Assembly: GCA_902729315.2 (NCBI GenBank)
Contig: LR746274.1
Span: 3,747,037-3,811,036, forward strand
DNA length: 64,000 nt
Direction: 5' to 3'
From: Spirodela intermedia
Lineage: Eukaryota > Streptophyta > Magnoliopsida > Alismatales > Araceae
How positions within the stretch are numbered: position 1 is the stretch's first letter; each line of letters opens with the position of its first letter. The notes under the pieces were generated by a model. The model was not told the DNA's origin, made no database searches, and saw nothing but the letters and a program-made list of their open reading frames with translations. Positions 9,688 to 22,761 of the stretch are shown here, one piece after another. Made by a program: the position numbers and the translations under genes.

Positions 9688-12600
9688 ATGCTCGCTGCGG
9701 CTAGCTCGATGAGCCGTTTCGTCCCCTCTTCCCAGATTTTCGGGGTCGATGGGGTCTCCAGGCCCTTCGTCTCTACGGCCGCCATGAACCCATCTCCTCG
9801 ATGCTGGAGTCTCCGGAGGAGGCCACTCTCTTCTACCTTCAGAGCTCCCTCGTCTGCGACTCCCCCTGGAATTGTGTCATCGGCCAGCGGCGTCGAGGAA
9901 GATGAGGCTGTCAGGGAGGATCCCAAGTCCAGCGATGAAACCCGCCAGCTTCGGGTACAGTCTTTCCCAGCATTCTTGGGCCATCCGTAGAGATTCTTTC
10001 CAATTCCAGGCTCCGGGTTTTGTCGAGCGATGTCTTCCATCCCTCCTGCTCTGGGGGGCAGTGTTTTCCAGACAAATTTCATCAACAATGCTTTCAGTGC
10101 TCTCTGAGAAGAAGATGGCTGGAAGCTGTGCACAGAAGCCACTATATAATGCGTTCTAAATTACTAGCGGTTAATTGGTAGGGTCTGGGGACTTGTTCAG
10201 ATTATAAAGAAGAGCGATTTCAGCCTAAGATTATACCCTTAGTGCATGAAACATCTGGGATAAATCCTTTTGATCATGAGTGCCGATGGTCCAGTAAACT
10301 TGTTCCTTCACAGTGTAGATGATTACTCAAGCATGCAATACACTTTTATTACGAATTTATAGACGTATAAATCGTGAAGAGGTGATCCACAGCTGTTTGC
10401 ATTTCTTTTCCATTTGTCGAGCACTGCAGAGTTTAGAGACCTGTTCTCTTTGAGGATGGTATATTTTGCATATCTTTAAGCGTTCTTGCTAACTGTGATG
10501 CACATAAAATCTGGAAGACATAGAACAATGCATACTCAAAATGTGTTATTTATATATAGCTACGAAAGATGTCATGTCTTGAGAATTTTATATCTCACAA
10601 TTTCGTCTTCTATGAGATTTCGGTGCATTATCTTGGGTTCTACTTCCACGCTGTGACTTTCTCTTGCTCAAATTTTTAAAAAAACTGATGTACATGTACA
10701 TTTAACAAAGATGCAGTTACATCTTTGTGTCACGCAGTACATCTTGATGCCTGATCGTTCACATTATATTAGCTACATGATGGAGCTCTGATGCTTCTCC
10801 TTCTTTGGTTATCACTCTGATACTTGATTTTTGTGAAGAAGTAGAGATCTGCTGACTGGAAGGCTGCAAGGGCGTATAAAGAGAGTGGTGTCATTTATGA
10901 TGGAAGGGTTGAAGGGTCCAACGCTGGGGGATTGCTTATTCGTTTCTATTCTCTCGTTGGTTTCCTTCCATACCCTCTGATGAGCCCTTCCCCCTCGTGC
11001 AAAGGTACCCATTATTTAATTCCCGTACCATTCATTATTGGGAATGCCATTCATCTTATTACCTGGCATCATGCGAAACAGTGCTACCTAATTCATGTAC
11101 TTAATGAGATTCCCTGCTTCTACGGATGTGACAGTCTTTTTTTTTTTTAATAAATATCATTTGAAAGTTGTTGAGGCGTCCTGGATTTCCAACTATCGCT
11201 TTGAAGAGGTTTCCGTGTTATGATGGATATGCGAGTTATGGACTAACCACCAAGATTAATTTAAGAGGGAGATAAATTCTTTCAACCATATATGCTCATT
11301 GAAGGCATTTTGAATATGGGATGACTTGAAAACAATTAGAGGGCTTTCTATGGATTAATAGACCCTTTATACTTGCTTAAAAGAGATAATTCCATCTCAG
11401 TAGAACGCCTCATCCTCTCTATAAGATGAGTCCTTGCATGTCCAACTTCTAAAACTGGGTGCTGGATCAGGTTTGTTGCAGGGTATTCCTCTTTTTCTTC
11501 ATCTCTATGAAACCCAGTGAGTTAATGGGGCGTGAAGAAGGGCATTCGAATCAGGGTTTTCTCAGAAGGCTACAATGATGCGTCACTTATTGCCCATATA
11601 ACTTGAAAAGTAGTAGTTTACAATGCATAATTTGTGGACGTGATTCAGAACCAACTTGCTAAATATTGACAGCTTTCACTCTTAATAGCTTTCATCTCTG
11701 CTGTCGTTCAACTTTAAGTTATTTTTACATACCTCTTATTATCTATTATTAATTCTTTTGTCGAAACTCATTGTTCCTTTCATATATATCACCAACATAT
11801 ATACCGTCATAATTCTTTTATGAAAATGTCATTCATACTGCTATCCTACATCTAGATTATCCTTCTCTTTCTTTTGGTTGACATTGATGAGGAGATAGGG
11901 GCGAAACTAGTGCATTATTATAATTCAAAGTAAATTGGGCTAGCATATAGATACCTGGTATCTACTGCATCTTTACTCCCTTTTTTTATGGCATCTAATG
12001 TTCTATTTTCCTTAATTTCCTAGTTATGAAAATTTCTGATGAATTTGCAGTAACTTATTTTTTGATGTGTCCCGGTAGGAGTAATTTTGATTCTGAGTTG
12101 CTGTTGCGTCAATCATTTAATAATGTTATATTTGAATCATTATTTCTCGTGCAGAGCCTCAAAAGCCCATCCAGGACATTGCAAAAGGTTTAGTTGGTTC
12201 ATACTTGTCAGTGAAGGTACTTTATCGATTCATTCATCCTTACCTTCAGCCAAAAAAAAATCTTTCCCCAGTAGTAAATTTAATTTCTAATATAGTTTAT
12301 CTAACAAGTACTTTTTTTCTGCAAGTTCTGTGCTTAAGTCGATTACTCTACCCACATAGGTGCTCTGTGTTTTTAAGCTGGAAAGATTCTAGCTGCAGTA
12401 AAATATTTGAAGGATACTCTCCTGCTTTGAGAGCAAATTGGCTGAGCAACGAAATAGCCAAAGTTGGATTGTTACCAACAACCTGTAGGACAAGGTGAAT
12501 AGAAGAAGTTTGGGGGGAAACTAAAACTAAATTACCCCAAATATTTTTCGAGAGGAATGGGTAGCCAAAAGTGAGGAGAGATTTTCTCATGTTCTGATTC

Positions 12601-15461
12601 AAGTGTGAAGTAACGCCTTAAATCATTGAATATTATCCCAAGCACGGTTTGATTAATCATTGCTTGATTTTGTCGTGCTGTCCTAAGTAAAGTTATTTTT
12701 TTAACAACCTTTCATGTTTCAATGGCTGAAATCATGATGTGGGCTTTTGTTGGTGTAGGTAATTCAAGCAAATGAGGAGGAAAAAAAGCTAATTTTCTCA
12801 GAAAAGGATGCTATGTGGTTGAAATATTCTGGTCAAGTTAATGTAGGGGATATTTTTGACGCGAGAGTGGGTTCTGTGGAGGACTATGGCGCATTTATTC
12901 ACCTACGTTTTCCTGATGGTACTTTTAGTTTATAATATTGTCGTTTATATTTAATTTCTGGGTTCATTTATTCGGAAGGCATGGATAAGGAATTGGACTA
13001 ATTTGTAGATATTCTGTAGGTTGTTACCATCTAACTGGACTTGTACATGTTTCGGAGGTCTCTTGGGACTTGGTTCAAGATGTTAGAGACTTTCTGACTG
13101 AGGGCGAGGAAATCAAGGTCAAAATTATTCAAATAGATCGGTTAGTCTGTTCACCTCGAGTTTTTTATTATTTTAATTTCATTTTATAAATATTTTTATT
13201 TTTATACATTTCTTGCGTATGTAAGAGTGACTAGGGACAATTGGTAGTTTCGATATTGTGGTGTTTCTTTAATGAAATAAATAAATCTCATGAGCAGACA
13301 TCATGCTGATAAGCATTAATGCTTTCGGTTGTTGATACAACTGGTACTGATGGGTGCTCTGTGAATAACGACATGAGAAACTTACCCCCATGATTCATGG
13401 AGGTCGGGCTTTATATGGAAACTTATCAGGTCAATGGCCACCAGAACAGTAGACTATGAAAGTACTTAAGGAGTGCGGATGACAAGGAGAATAAGAGAAA
13501 ACTGAGAAGAACTGGGATAGAGAGGATAGCAGATTGTTTTACGTGTGCAGATTCATTGATCTAGAGCTTACCCTCCGAGAAGAATATATTTTTTTATTAT
13601 GCATGCATCAATTTCATTAAAATGGTGACTCATGGATTTTGTTTTTATTTGTTACATAAATAGAGAAAAGACGAGGATTACTCTGTCAATCAAGCAACTG
13701 GAGGATGATCCTCTTCTGGAGACTCTAGATAAAGTGATCTCTCAGGTGCGTGATGTGGAGCTTTTTTTTTTCTTTAATTGTTTTTTATTGCCTTGGTGTC
13801 ATCCTCTATTCAGGCTTCTGTTATATAATAGAAGCCATCCTCTAAACTATCATATTACACAGGAAGACCAATTCAATGGCGATTCCCAAGTCATGCCCAA
13901 CGGTGCAAGTGTTGAATCTCTCCCGGGGCTGGAGAGCATCTGTAAGGAGCTACTACAAGAAGAAGGGTATGATGCATCCTCTTTAGGTGTCTGGTTCTTT
14001 TCATTGTCTTCTGGGGAAAGCCAGGATCGAACAAGTCTCGTTGCTTGTTAAATTTTTAAGTATATTTCATAGGAAAGTTATTACCTACATAAAATAAGAA
14101 CCAAAACGGGCTTTGCCATGGATATTGAGGTGTGCTATGTTTTTAATCATATCAGTTATTATGAAAAAAAAAATCATAACCACTAAGAATGATTGACCTT
14201 CTGCTTGAAGCTAGTTTATCACTTCTAGAGATTTTAAGAAACGGAAAAGCTACAGCCGACTTAAGTGGTCAATCGTTTTAGAAGTTGACCATTGCTATTC
14301 CTCATCAATGCTAGTAACCATGCTTTAAGTGGGGGCATCTGGTAAGTTTTGCTTCCTGTCCAGGATCTATTCCCCAGATGCTTTATAAGCAGTGCCTTTC
14401 ACCATCATGAGACTCACATGCTGAGTTCTATAAAGGTCCAAAACATGTCTTTAAAGTTTCATCAGATATTTTCCTGATTTTTTTCATATTTAAAGCAATT
14501 AACTGTCTCTGACCAGCCACCCACGAAATGAGTCTTTCTACAATTTCCCTGAACGGCATGGATAGCTTGATATTTCATGATACATCTTACGTAATCAAAG
14601 AAATTGGTTATCTTGAATTCTTTTTTTCATTCTTTTACTCTGAGACAACCACATCACGAGGATAGTTAAATGGTTGAGTCAACGAGGGTGGGAAATGGTG
14701 TTGAAAAACCATTGAGTTCTGTTGACTACTCTGGTGCAGCTCACTTATCTTCTTCGTCTGAATCATACCCATTCTTCATTGAAGAAGCAGAGCCAATCAT
14801 GCCTGGAGCTCTTATTTTCTCTAAACCCGTATTTTTGTGATTTTCTGTTGCAGCATATCTGACATAAGAATTGGACGTCAAGGCCTGGAGAAGCGTGTCG
14901 TCTCTCAAGACTTGCAGCTTTGGCTTTCAAACGTCAGATAAATATTTTTCTGCATGAATAATTCATCTTTTCTTCCATCTTGAAAAAAAGTTTTCTTCTT
15001 GACTCCTTCCGTCTTACTCCAGGTCCCCGCCAAGGATAACCAGTTCACTCTTCTTGCTCGATCTGGCAGACAGGTGAGCTTCTTCTTTGCTAAAGACGCA
15101 CTGTAGTCAATACTTTTTCTTACGCTTTGCATCCTTTTTAGGGTTTGGGAGACTGAATACATGTGCTTGAATCGACACATCTCTGATGAACGCTACATAT
15201 CTGCTGCCTTTATCCATGAACATATTGACGCCATTGACCAAAAAAAAAATCCGTCTTTGAGCGTGCCCAGTCTCGAAGTCGCTGATGAAACATCTCTGAA
15301 AGTAGCATATTTGTCACATTTCTGGAGTGAGGAGAAAATTAAGGAAACTTGTTGACCCGGCATTTGTGGCATTCCAGGTCCAAGAACTGCACCTGACGAC
15401 GACCCTTGACCAGGAGGGCATCAAACGCGCTGTACAGAGAGTCTTGGGACGGGTTGAATGA
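9688..15461 (+). CDS. RLSB: S1-domain plastid RNA-binding protein, RLSB (At1g71720) type
   Basis: Supported exons: 10845-11004, 12155-12216, 12759-12918, 13020-13140, 13664-13745, 13863-13966, 14854-14932, 15023-15073 and 15378-15461 (stop TGA), all in phase with GT-AG borders. They encode DWKAARAYKESG, then an S1-like unit (VIYDGRVEG to SPSPSCK), then a clear S1 domain (VNVGDIFDARVGSVEDYGAF to RITLSIKQL) and the conserved tail VVSQDLQLWLSN. RLSB proteins bind rbcL mRNA in chloroplasts. First exon proposed at 9688-9954: Ser/Arg-rich, transit-peptide-like, with a donor CGG|GTACAG whose phase 0 fits the acceptor at 10844. This gives 389 residues, about 100 short of the Arabidopsis protein as I recall it, so a long acidic N-terminal region is absent, shortened, or on an exon I missed in 9955-10844. 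Exon 1 confidence is about 0.5; the rest is firm. Confidence 0.85.
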
Positions 15462-17058
15462 TGAAGCCAGATTAAAATGAGAGGCTCCCACTTTCCGTCA
15501 TAGATTCTTATATCGTTCAAATCACCATCTCGTGACATTAATTAGTGTAAATTTGGGTGATCTGCTGGTGCGCCATTCCAACTCGACCACCGGACATAGA
15601 GACTGAAGAATATGCATCTGCCCACCTCTCTGTACATAAAGAGCCCGTGGGTTTCTTTTGTCACCTCCAGGCATTCCTGCGATCGTTGTTCTCAGCTGCT
15701 ACCGCTGCTTATATTACAAACTCCGGCATGTTCTATGTTAATCACAGAGATTTGCTGTATCTGTGTGTGCCAATGATTTTTCGCAAAAATGTGACCTGTG
15801 GGGTGTGTGAGAGGATGCCCGTCTCCTTCAGGAGGTGGTTCATGGTCTTATTAAAGAGAAACCAATGTGTAGAAGCCAGGCGACAGAGAATTGAATTCAT
15901 AAAACCGATTGTCAAGCAGTTTCTTCTTTTTCCAAGCACCAGATACATCCTGGTTTTCACTTACCCCGAGATCAGCCCTTATAAATACAAGGAATTCTTC
16001 GTGTTTGTTACAAAGTTCTTCCCAGATCAGCCCAGAAATCTGAACATTAGAACAGTTATGCACCTTTCTCGAGTAGGCTGAACAACTTCACCTGAATATA
16101 ACGTGGTTTGTTGATTATGGTAATAGAAATTAGATGGTATACTGCCAACGAAGTGATATAAACTGAGTATGAATAGGGGCATCTGAATACATGAAAGTAC
16201 TCGCTGATCTTTCTTCAATGTGATGTGTAAGAAAGCTTGAATTTTGGTTATCTAGTTTATCTGCACCCAATAAAAACTATGAAACTCTCTCTGTTATCAC
16301 ACCCGCCAATATGAGAACATTATAAGATGTATGAGGAAGGGCTTTGGTTTTCTGATCTTATGCTGACCACTGTCATTTCACAAATGTATTTTCTCATAGG
16401 ATAACCCATCTAAGAGAACCCAATGACTGGATATTTCTACATTCTAGCCGCTTCTATTTATAGCTCATCTTTGTGAAAGTGTCTAGGACAACCTATTTAC
16501 CATTATAGAGTCAACATCTCCTACGTGCCAAGTGCTTATAGTTATATTTTACTTACTAGATTTGGCAATGAATAAATAAATCGCTGTACGGATAAGATCT
16601 CTTTTGGATATAATTTATGTTGGCTGTCATAATTTTCAAAATTTGAACAATTCAACCTTATTTATTTTAATTATATAACTTTTTAATCATCCAATTTGTT
16701 GGGACGTAATGATTAGAGCTTGAGTGGTGCTTGAAACTTTATGCCTGGAGTTGGAAAAAAGCTGATGAATTAGATAATTTTCATCGTCTACTGCTATGAA
16801 ATAATTTTGAGGGTAGTTCATCTTGACTAAGCTGGACTTCTTAGTTCTAGTTTAAATTGACTGGATCAAGGTTTGATCACAATCATTTTATTGTGATGTT
16901 GACGTTGAGTGAGAATAAGTGAGGCAAAATCGAAAGCTTATATGGAAGAGCTTATTGGTGAGTGTTCCAAATCACCTAGTGACATGGATGACATGGATAG
17001 CATTGTTGAAACTTAAACGTTCCCATAGGTTTGCATTTGCTGCATACAAGACTTAAAT
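15462..17058. other. RLSB 3' flank, no supported gene
   Basis: The first few hundred bases are probably the RLSB 3' UTR. A 174-codon open frame (15557-16081, plus strand) overlaps this flank but has no recognisable domain. AT content rises after 16200. Nothing else was seen. Confidence 0.5.
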
Positions 17059-17592
17059 TAGAGATAGCCTGATTTCTTCTTTTTTTTAAAAAGATATTCT
17101 ATTGGAGTCTGTAAAGAATTCTGTGTTCCACGATATTAGATTACTTAGGTCTTTATACTTTGGAGTAATATATAAACAAGAAATAAAGAAATAGAGATTA
17201 GAGATAGCCTATTTTCTTAAAAAAAAAATTGGATTCTACTGGAGTTTATAAAGAATTCTGTGTTCCACGATATTATATTACTTAGGTTTTTATACTTTGG
17301 AGTAATATAAAGGACATTTTCTTAGAGATAGCCTGTTTTCTTAGAAAAAATGACATTTTATTGAAGTCTACACAGAATTCTGTGTTCCATGATATTAGAT
17401 TACTTAGGCTTTTATACTTTGGAGTAAAATATAAACAAGAAATAAAGAAAAAGAGATTAGATATAAGCTATTTTCTTAATTAAAAAAAAGACATTCCATT
17501 GGATTCGTAAAAATTCGGTGTTCCACGGTATTAGACTACTTAGGCTTTTATACTTTGGAATAATATATAAACAAGAAATAAAGAAATAGAGA
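17059..17592. repeat. Four-copy 124-140 bp degenerate tandem array
   Basis: Copies start at about 17061, 17201, 17325 and 17457 with (g)agata(g/a)gcct/gcta followed by a tttctta/A-run. Each continues to ttctgtgttccacgatatta (starting near 17119, 17256, 17378 and 17514) and to cttaggtttttatactttgg. Copies 1, 2 and 4 end with aacaagaaataaagaaa or similar; copy 3 start follows a shortened unit. Confidence 0.85.
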
Positions 17593-17689
17593 TTTGAGGC
17601 AAGGGGCAATACATTACGTAAATTAGCAAGGTATGCTTCAATGCATTCATTCAATTATGTACATGTTTAGAAATGTTTCATCCGGAGAA

Positions 17690-18140
17690 GGGCAATTACT
17701 CATTTTTAGAACCAGTATTCTTAAAACCAAAGGTCGAATTAGTCACTGAGCTGCCGAACTTCGGAAGCGACAATCTCTTGATGTGATTGCACCAGTCATT
17801 AGCTATGGGCTACGAAACTCCGTCAGCCTCTCGTCAGGTGTGGGTAAAGCTCTTTCGTTCTTGACCGAAAAGGTCAGTCTTTCACGAGACGGGTGAGCGT
17901 AGCGAGCAAGTTTCTCTCTTTTTATTGACAGAACTCGTGCTTTAAAATCTTAAGTTTAGCAGGAGCCGTCAGTAAGTCAATCGAAAAATGACGATAACTA
18001 CTGCCCAGGAGCCACCCCATGTAGTTGGAATGGGAGTTGACCTACGAAACGCCGTGAAGGAAAGGGCAAAACGAGGTTGGAGAGAGCACTGGCTCCCCTT
18101 GGTTGGCACCTGGGCCGAGGGTGATGGGACTACTTTACGG
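17690..18140. other. Candidate inserted organellar DNA (NUMT-like), about 450 bp
   Basis: This block is clearly richer in GC than the AT-rich DNA on both sides and contains structured, non-coding strings such as tagctatgggctacgaaac, gtgagcgtagcgagcaag and cctgggccgagggtgatggg. The texture resembles plant mitochondrial intergenic or group II intron sequence. No reading frame is present. I cannot name the source gene; a search against plant mitochondrial genomes would settle it. Confidence 0.35.
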
Positions 18141-19903
18141 AAAATAAATTGAAGGTTAGGAAGATGATAGTGTCCAGTGATGATTATTACTGAGATTTAG
18201 CTTGCTTCAGACTAATGAAATTCGTGTGAATATAAATCAACAATCAGGAATGTACCTATAGGAGGCCGAAATATTTTCAAATTGGAATTAGTGGAGGAAA
18301 TATATGATTAGATATTAGATTCAAACTTTAGGTTGTTCAGTTGACTTCTGATCGTGGAGCTAGTTTTGTACCTAGCTTCAAAAGCGTGTTTGTTTTATTG
18401 GATTTCAAAAATGTAAAGAGACGTAAATTAAGTGTGGAAGTAAATTTGTGATTATTTAAAACTAATGATATAGTTGTGCGTCCTAAGTGAAGCATTGAAG
18501 AGGAATCCCTTGAAAGAAAACAACTGAAGAAAATGAAAATGCTAACATAAATAGAAAAATAGAAAGAAAGTCAAGATATGATGAACGACTATTCAATCCA
18601 ATTATGAAGCTCCCATTTTCTTGTGTATGAGTTTCATGTGAATTTAATAGTCACCGCAACTGATCTACAATTTGTTTTCAGTACTTCAAGTCCTCAGTAG
18701 ATAATAGAGGAACCCACTTGCTAGTTAAGGTTGTGAGCTATCCTAAACTCCAATCTTTACAGGAGTGAGAAGAAAAAGGGAGAAAAAGGGAGAAAAAGGA
18801 ACTAAAATAGAATAGTTCTCGCTAAAGATGAAGTTTATAAATCTCTAAAAATATATTTTTTTATTATGTAATATATAACGTAATGAATTACCTAAGATTC
18901 TATCAAGAACTTTGCACAACTTTGTTGAATATGTAAAGGAAGATCACAATGGAAATATAAATATGTGTCTTCTAATATCTCAATGATGCTTTTAGTCAGG
19001 ATAACAGTATACTCGTGCGGGCTCAATACATTTTATACCGTTTGGTCTTCCCTTTCAATGATAATTGTTAGTTTCTCAAAAACTGTAGAGAACAGCTGGG
19101 GTAATATTTAATATTAGTTCTTGATATTTCAATGAATTTCATTTATTCAAATACATAGACGTTGGACATTCTGTCAATGATCACAAATGGACTTACCGAA
19201 GTTGAAAGCAAGACCAGTTTCAAGATTTCATATGGGGAAATGATAGAAAAGTCTAGAAGCTTTAATAGTCAATAAAAAAAAATTACACCTTAGCATTCCA
19301 AAAAATACAATGCCCGGAATATCATACAACCAAAGTATCTTGTTACTTTGGTTGTAATCAGGCCAATACAATCCAAATAACTACCGGGGGTAACTGCAGA
19401 TCCTCGCGAGAGATTCTTACGCGGAGTATGTCCTGAGACGCTACAGTTGCATGGCTTGTAGTGAAGACGTCTCTCTCTCTCTCTCTCTCTCCCCCCCCCC
19501 ATCGGATGTGTCAATCGTCCAGGCTACACTTGGCGCGCAGAGCAGGGAAGGGCGGCGATACCGATGGAGCTTGCCGACAAGGGCGGACAAATGGGACGGA
19601 GGCTACGTCTCGGTATGGATTCAAAACGCGGCCGCCCCCCGTGTGGTCCGCACAGAAGAAAAATACTTCACACTTCGTCGGGGACCACACTCTTACCAAC
19701 GCTGTCCACTGACGTTATTCTTCCGAAACCCTAATGGACAGCAGCAGGTTCCATGGTCTCTACGAGCGAGAATCGCCACGTACACACAAAGCAGCTTCTC
19801 ACGACTCGAAAGGTTGCTTCAGGTTTTTTTACCCTGGAGCACCCCTGAGTGTCATGCTATTAACCTTGCCGGGGTTTGGGGAGGTGAAAATAGGTGTTCC
19901 TGT

Positions 19904-19952
<49 letters not shown>

Positions 19953-20447
19953 GCGTGTTCATGAGATGGGGTTTCTCTACAACAAAGTACTTATTTCCGC
20001 AAGATTTCCATTTAACCTTACTACACGTCCCAATGTGAGGAATTCAGCTGGAAAGTGTTATTCCCAGAGAATGTTACTGCTAGGGTGAGTAGAAGCTGTC
20101 TATTTACCCTTGGATTTCTACCCCGAGCCTCGGCAGTTCTGATAAAAGACAACCTCTAATTCTCTCTCTCTCGCTCTGAAACTCGCTCATCGTTTTCCCC
20201 AGTTGCCGCGTCAGCGAGAGCGTGTCAAAGCAAATCACAGAAAGAGGGGAGAGAGAGAGAGAGAGAGACAGAGTACGTGCCCAGACAAGAACGACACAAA
20301 ACTTCTTAGAAATCCTGCAGCTCATTACGTTATCCCACTCACACTGACTCCATTTCGCAGAGACTAGTTCGTACTCTACGATTGGTAACAGCGTTTAGAA
20401 GAAAAGAGTAGACGTTCGAGAGAACCATCTCGGAAAGGTTGACAAAA
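18141..20447. other. Intergenic DNA with microsatellites, 3' side of EPFL9
   Basis: 18141-19440 is AT-rich with no feature seen beyond a triplet of gagaaaaagg-type units (18768-18798). 19450-20340 is richer in GC and contains (CT)n + C-run (19470-19500), compound (TG)n(AG)n (19901-19952), (TC)n at 20160-20173 and (GA)n at 20247-20270. Open frames across this block depend on the microsatellites and are not credible genes. Confidence 0.6.
19901..19952. repeat. Compound (TG)n(AG)n microsatellite
   Basis: About 13 TG units pass directly into about 12 AG units. Confidence 0.95.
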
Positions 20448-21308
20448 TTATTCTCTCTTGTGGCAGACGCACCTGTAATGGTAAGCGCTGTTGATGGGAT
20501 CATTTGCGTCAACGGGGACTTGCTCGGCGCTGCACCTGAATCTACAACCCCTGCACTCGTTGTAGCTACAAGTGGGAGCCGTCGACCCAATCATCAGCCT
20601 CCTGACGTTCTTTGACCTCCATGTCCAGACCTTCTCCCGGCTCAAACCCTAACGCGGACAATAGCAGGCGTCAAGGTCAGCTTCTGGTTTACGAACCACG
20701 AGGTTGATCGCCTGAACCATGGATTAGAGAGAGTGTTACCCCTGGTTGTGGTTCCTCCTGCTTGGGTTCGGGTAGGTTTGATTCCTTTTCCGTGAGAGGA
20801 AGACTTGAGGCTTCAACTCCATAAGCTGCAGGGTTTAAAGGTATAGAAGCATCAGAAACTAGTGGAAGAATGAGAAGATGAGAAGCTAAAACGATAACCT
20901 AAGCAGGAAAAAAAAACTAGCAAAAGTTTAAAAGAGAGGAAGAATGAAGACGTAAAACGATCAGTTAAAGATAAATGAAACAGAAGAAAGGAACAACAGA
21001 GAGATGACGAAGAGGAAAAAGAATTAGCCTAAAGTGGAGGAAACCAGAAGAAAACAGCATGAACGACAAGACGGGTAAGCAAGAAGATAACCTAGGCAGG
21101 AATGAACTAGAAGATTAAAATGAGAGAAAGATGATGAAGACTGTAGAGAGACAAACTTAATGAATGAGAACAGAACAAGAATCCATGCAAAGTGACCTGG
21201 TGTGAAGAAAGAAGACAAGATAATGCTGGAGAGAAGGAGCAAACGGAGGATGGTGGGCATGGCGACCATGGCAGCTCCCCTGCTAAGAAGCGACGGTAGA
21301 GAAGGCAT
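20448..21308 (-). CDS. EPFL9: STOMAGEN / EPIDERMAL PATTERNING FACTOR-LIKE 9 precursor
   Basis: Three exons: 21308-21197, 20858-20740 and 20648-20448 (stop TAA 20450-20448); junctions CCAG|GTCACT to ACTAG|TTTCTG and GGG|GTAACA to TTAG|GGTTTG are in phase. The 143-residue precursor has a hydrophobic signal segment (ILRLLLLSSIILSSFF), a variable acidic/Pro/Gln pro-region (exon 2) and the C-terminal peptide IGSTAPTCSYNECRGC to NDPINSAYHYRCVCH, with six Cys. This closely matches STOMAGEN, a secreted mesophyll peptide that promotes stomata by competing with EPF1/EPF2 at ERECTA/TMM receptors. A later Met at 21269 would give 130 residues and a shorter signal peptide; both are plausible. The chain ends CHKRE, whereas the Arabidopsis peptide ends CHR, as I recall. 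The basic RRLMIG junction is where maturation is expected. Confidence 0.92.
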
Positions 21309-22306
21309 AGAAGACGCCGTGACGGTAACATATACCTTCCTCCCTTTCTTCTCCCCTCGATCAAAATTTACCCTTTTCTTGTTACTGCCTCTTCTGGCTG
21401 CTTCCGCAGCGATGAGTGAAGTCTGAGGGCCTGCTAGAAAAGAACAAGATAAGAAATATGGAGAGAGGTAGCCTTGGGACTCTGAAATCTGAGTAAATGC
21501 TCCACCGGAGTTCTCCCGAGGTCCCCCGTCTACTCTTTTCTCATCGTCCCAACTAACCCAGCAGTGTATATAGGGCGAGACTGCCTACTGATGACTGAAG
21601 CGATACTCTCACGGGTTGGCCAGAGACATGGTACAAGGCAACAAGGCAACCAACATGTGACAAGAACCACACGTAATTCACGTCATCGCTATGCTAGTCA
21701 GGGCTTCAAGCGGGAGTTGCAGTAAATATTAGCCCTCAGAGAACTAACTCACTGTGGAGCCTCTCCCTTGAAGCCCATCTCAGATGCCCCAAGTTGGGGA
21801 CATGGCTGATGTCCCCACACCTTCGGCCCTACTTGGTCGAAGCTGATACACGTTCTAGTTCGCCTTCGGATTTATTCAACGTCAACAGGAGTTTGGACTG
21901 CTCAGACACAGTGTTCTTCTTTGGCTACTTCATTGATTTGACTCAATAATTTACTACCAAGGAAATAGTCTCCCCATATAAAATTCCAACCTTTGGAGGG
22001 CCGACCATGTGAAAGAGATCTGGTTCTTCTATTACGTCCAGAGAGATTTTCATAGTTGCATGAAATATTACGTCCAACTAAAACACACTTGTGAGTGCTT
22101 CCCGACTTGCCTTTTATCAGTTCTTGGCATAAGAAGAAGTTCCCGGTTATGCCCAGTCAATGGCTGACTGTCAGATCTACTCTTATCCATTGATTTCCCT
22201 CTGGACATTTTAACGATCTATGGTATTTTGAAATGAATTGCCAGAACGAAACAGAGAATCAAAAACATTTGGGGTCATACTATATCTGCCCCTAGTATAA
22301 TCTCTG

Positions 22307-22345
<39 letters not shown>

Positions 22346-22757
22346 CACTGTGTTTCTACCTCTTCCCCAACAAAGAACTGGAGACCCACCAGGGACATCT
22401 CATAACCCGACTGCGCCGTCCCGTACACGTTTCAGGTTTCACAAAGGTGGCTCCGAATCTCCTCTGCAGCCCTCTGAATCGCCCCCCTCTCGCCAAAGTC
22501 CCAACCATCCTCGTCACGTCATAGTATTATCTCACCGCCGTAACTGTCTCTGCGCCGCTGCCTCCTCGCTACTCCATGTGGCACAAAGAGATCCTGCTCC
22601 TGCGGTCGATCGGCGGTCAGAACGGCGACAAGAACAGTGAAATCGGTGGCTCACTGTGGGGGCAGTATGACGGCGACTGTCTCCCTGCCATTAGCCACCG
22701 CTGACGCCATGCATAGACTGCATCCCCAAAAGTCTGTTTTTTTTTCTCGACCATCGG

Positions 22758-22761
<4 letters not shown>

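Noticed and set aside
9576-10142. 188-codon minus-strand frame opposite RLSB exon 1
   Set aside because: Antisense of the transit-peptide-like exon; no recognised domain and no splice or promoter support. The plus-strand reading fits the downstream gene by phase.
19451-20038. 195-codon plus-strand frame upstream of EPFL9 3' end
   Set aside because: It is carried by (CT)n, (TG)n and (AG)n microsatellites, which give Ser-Leu, Cys-Val and Arg-Glu runs; no domain.
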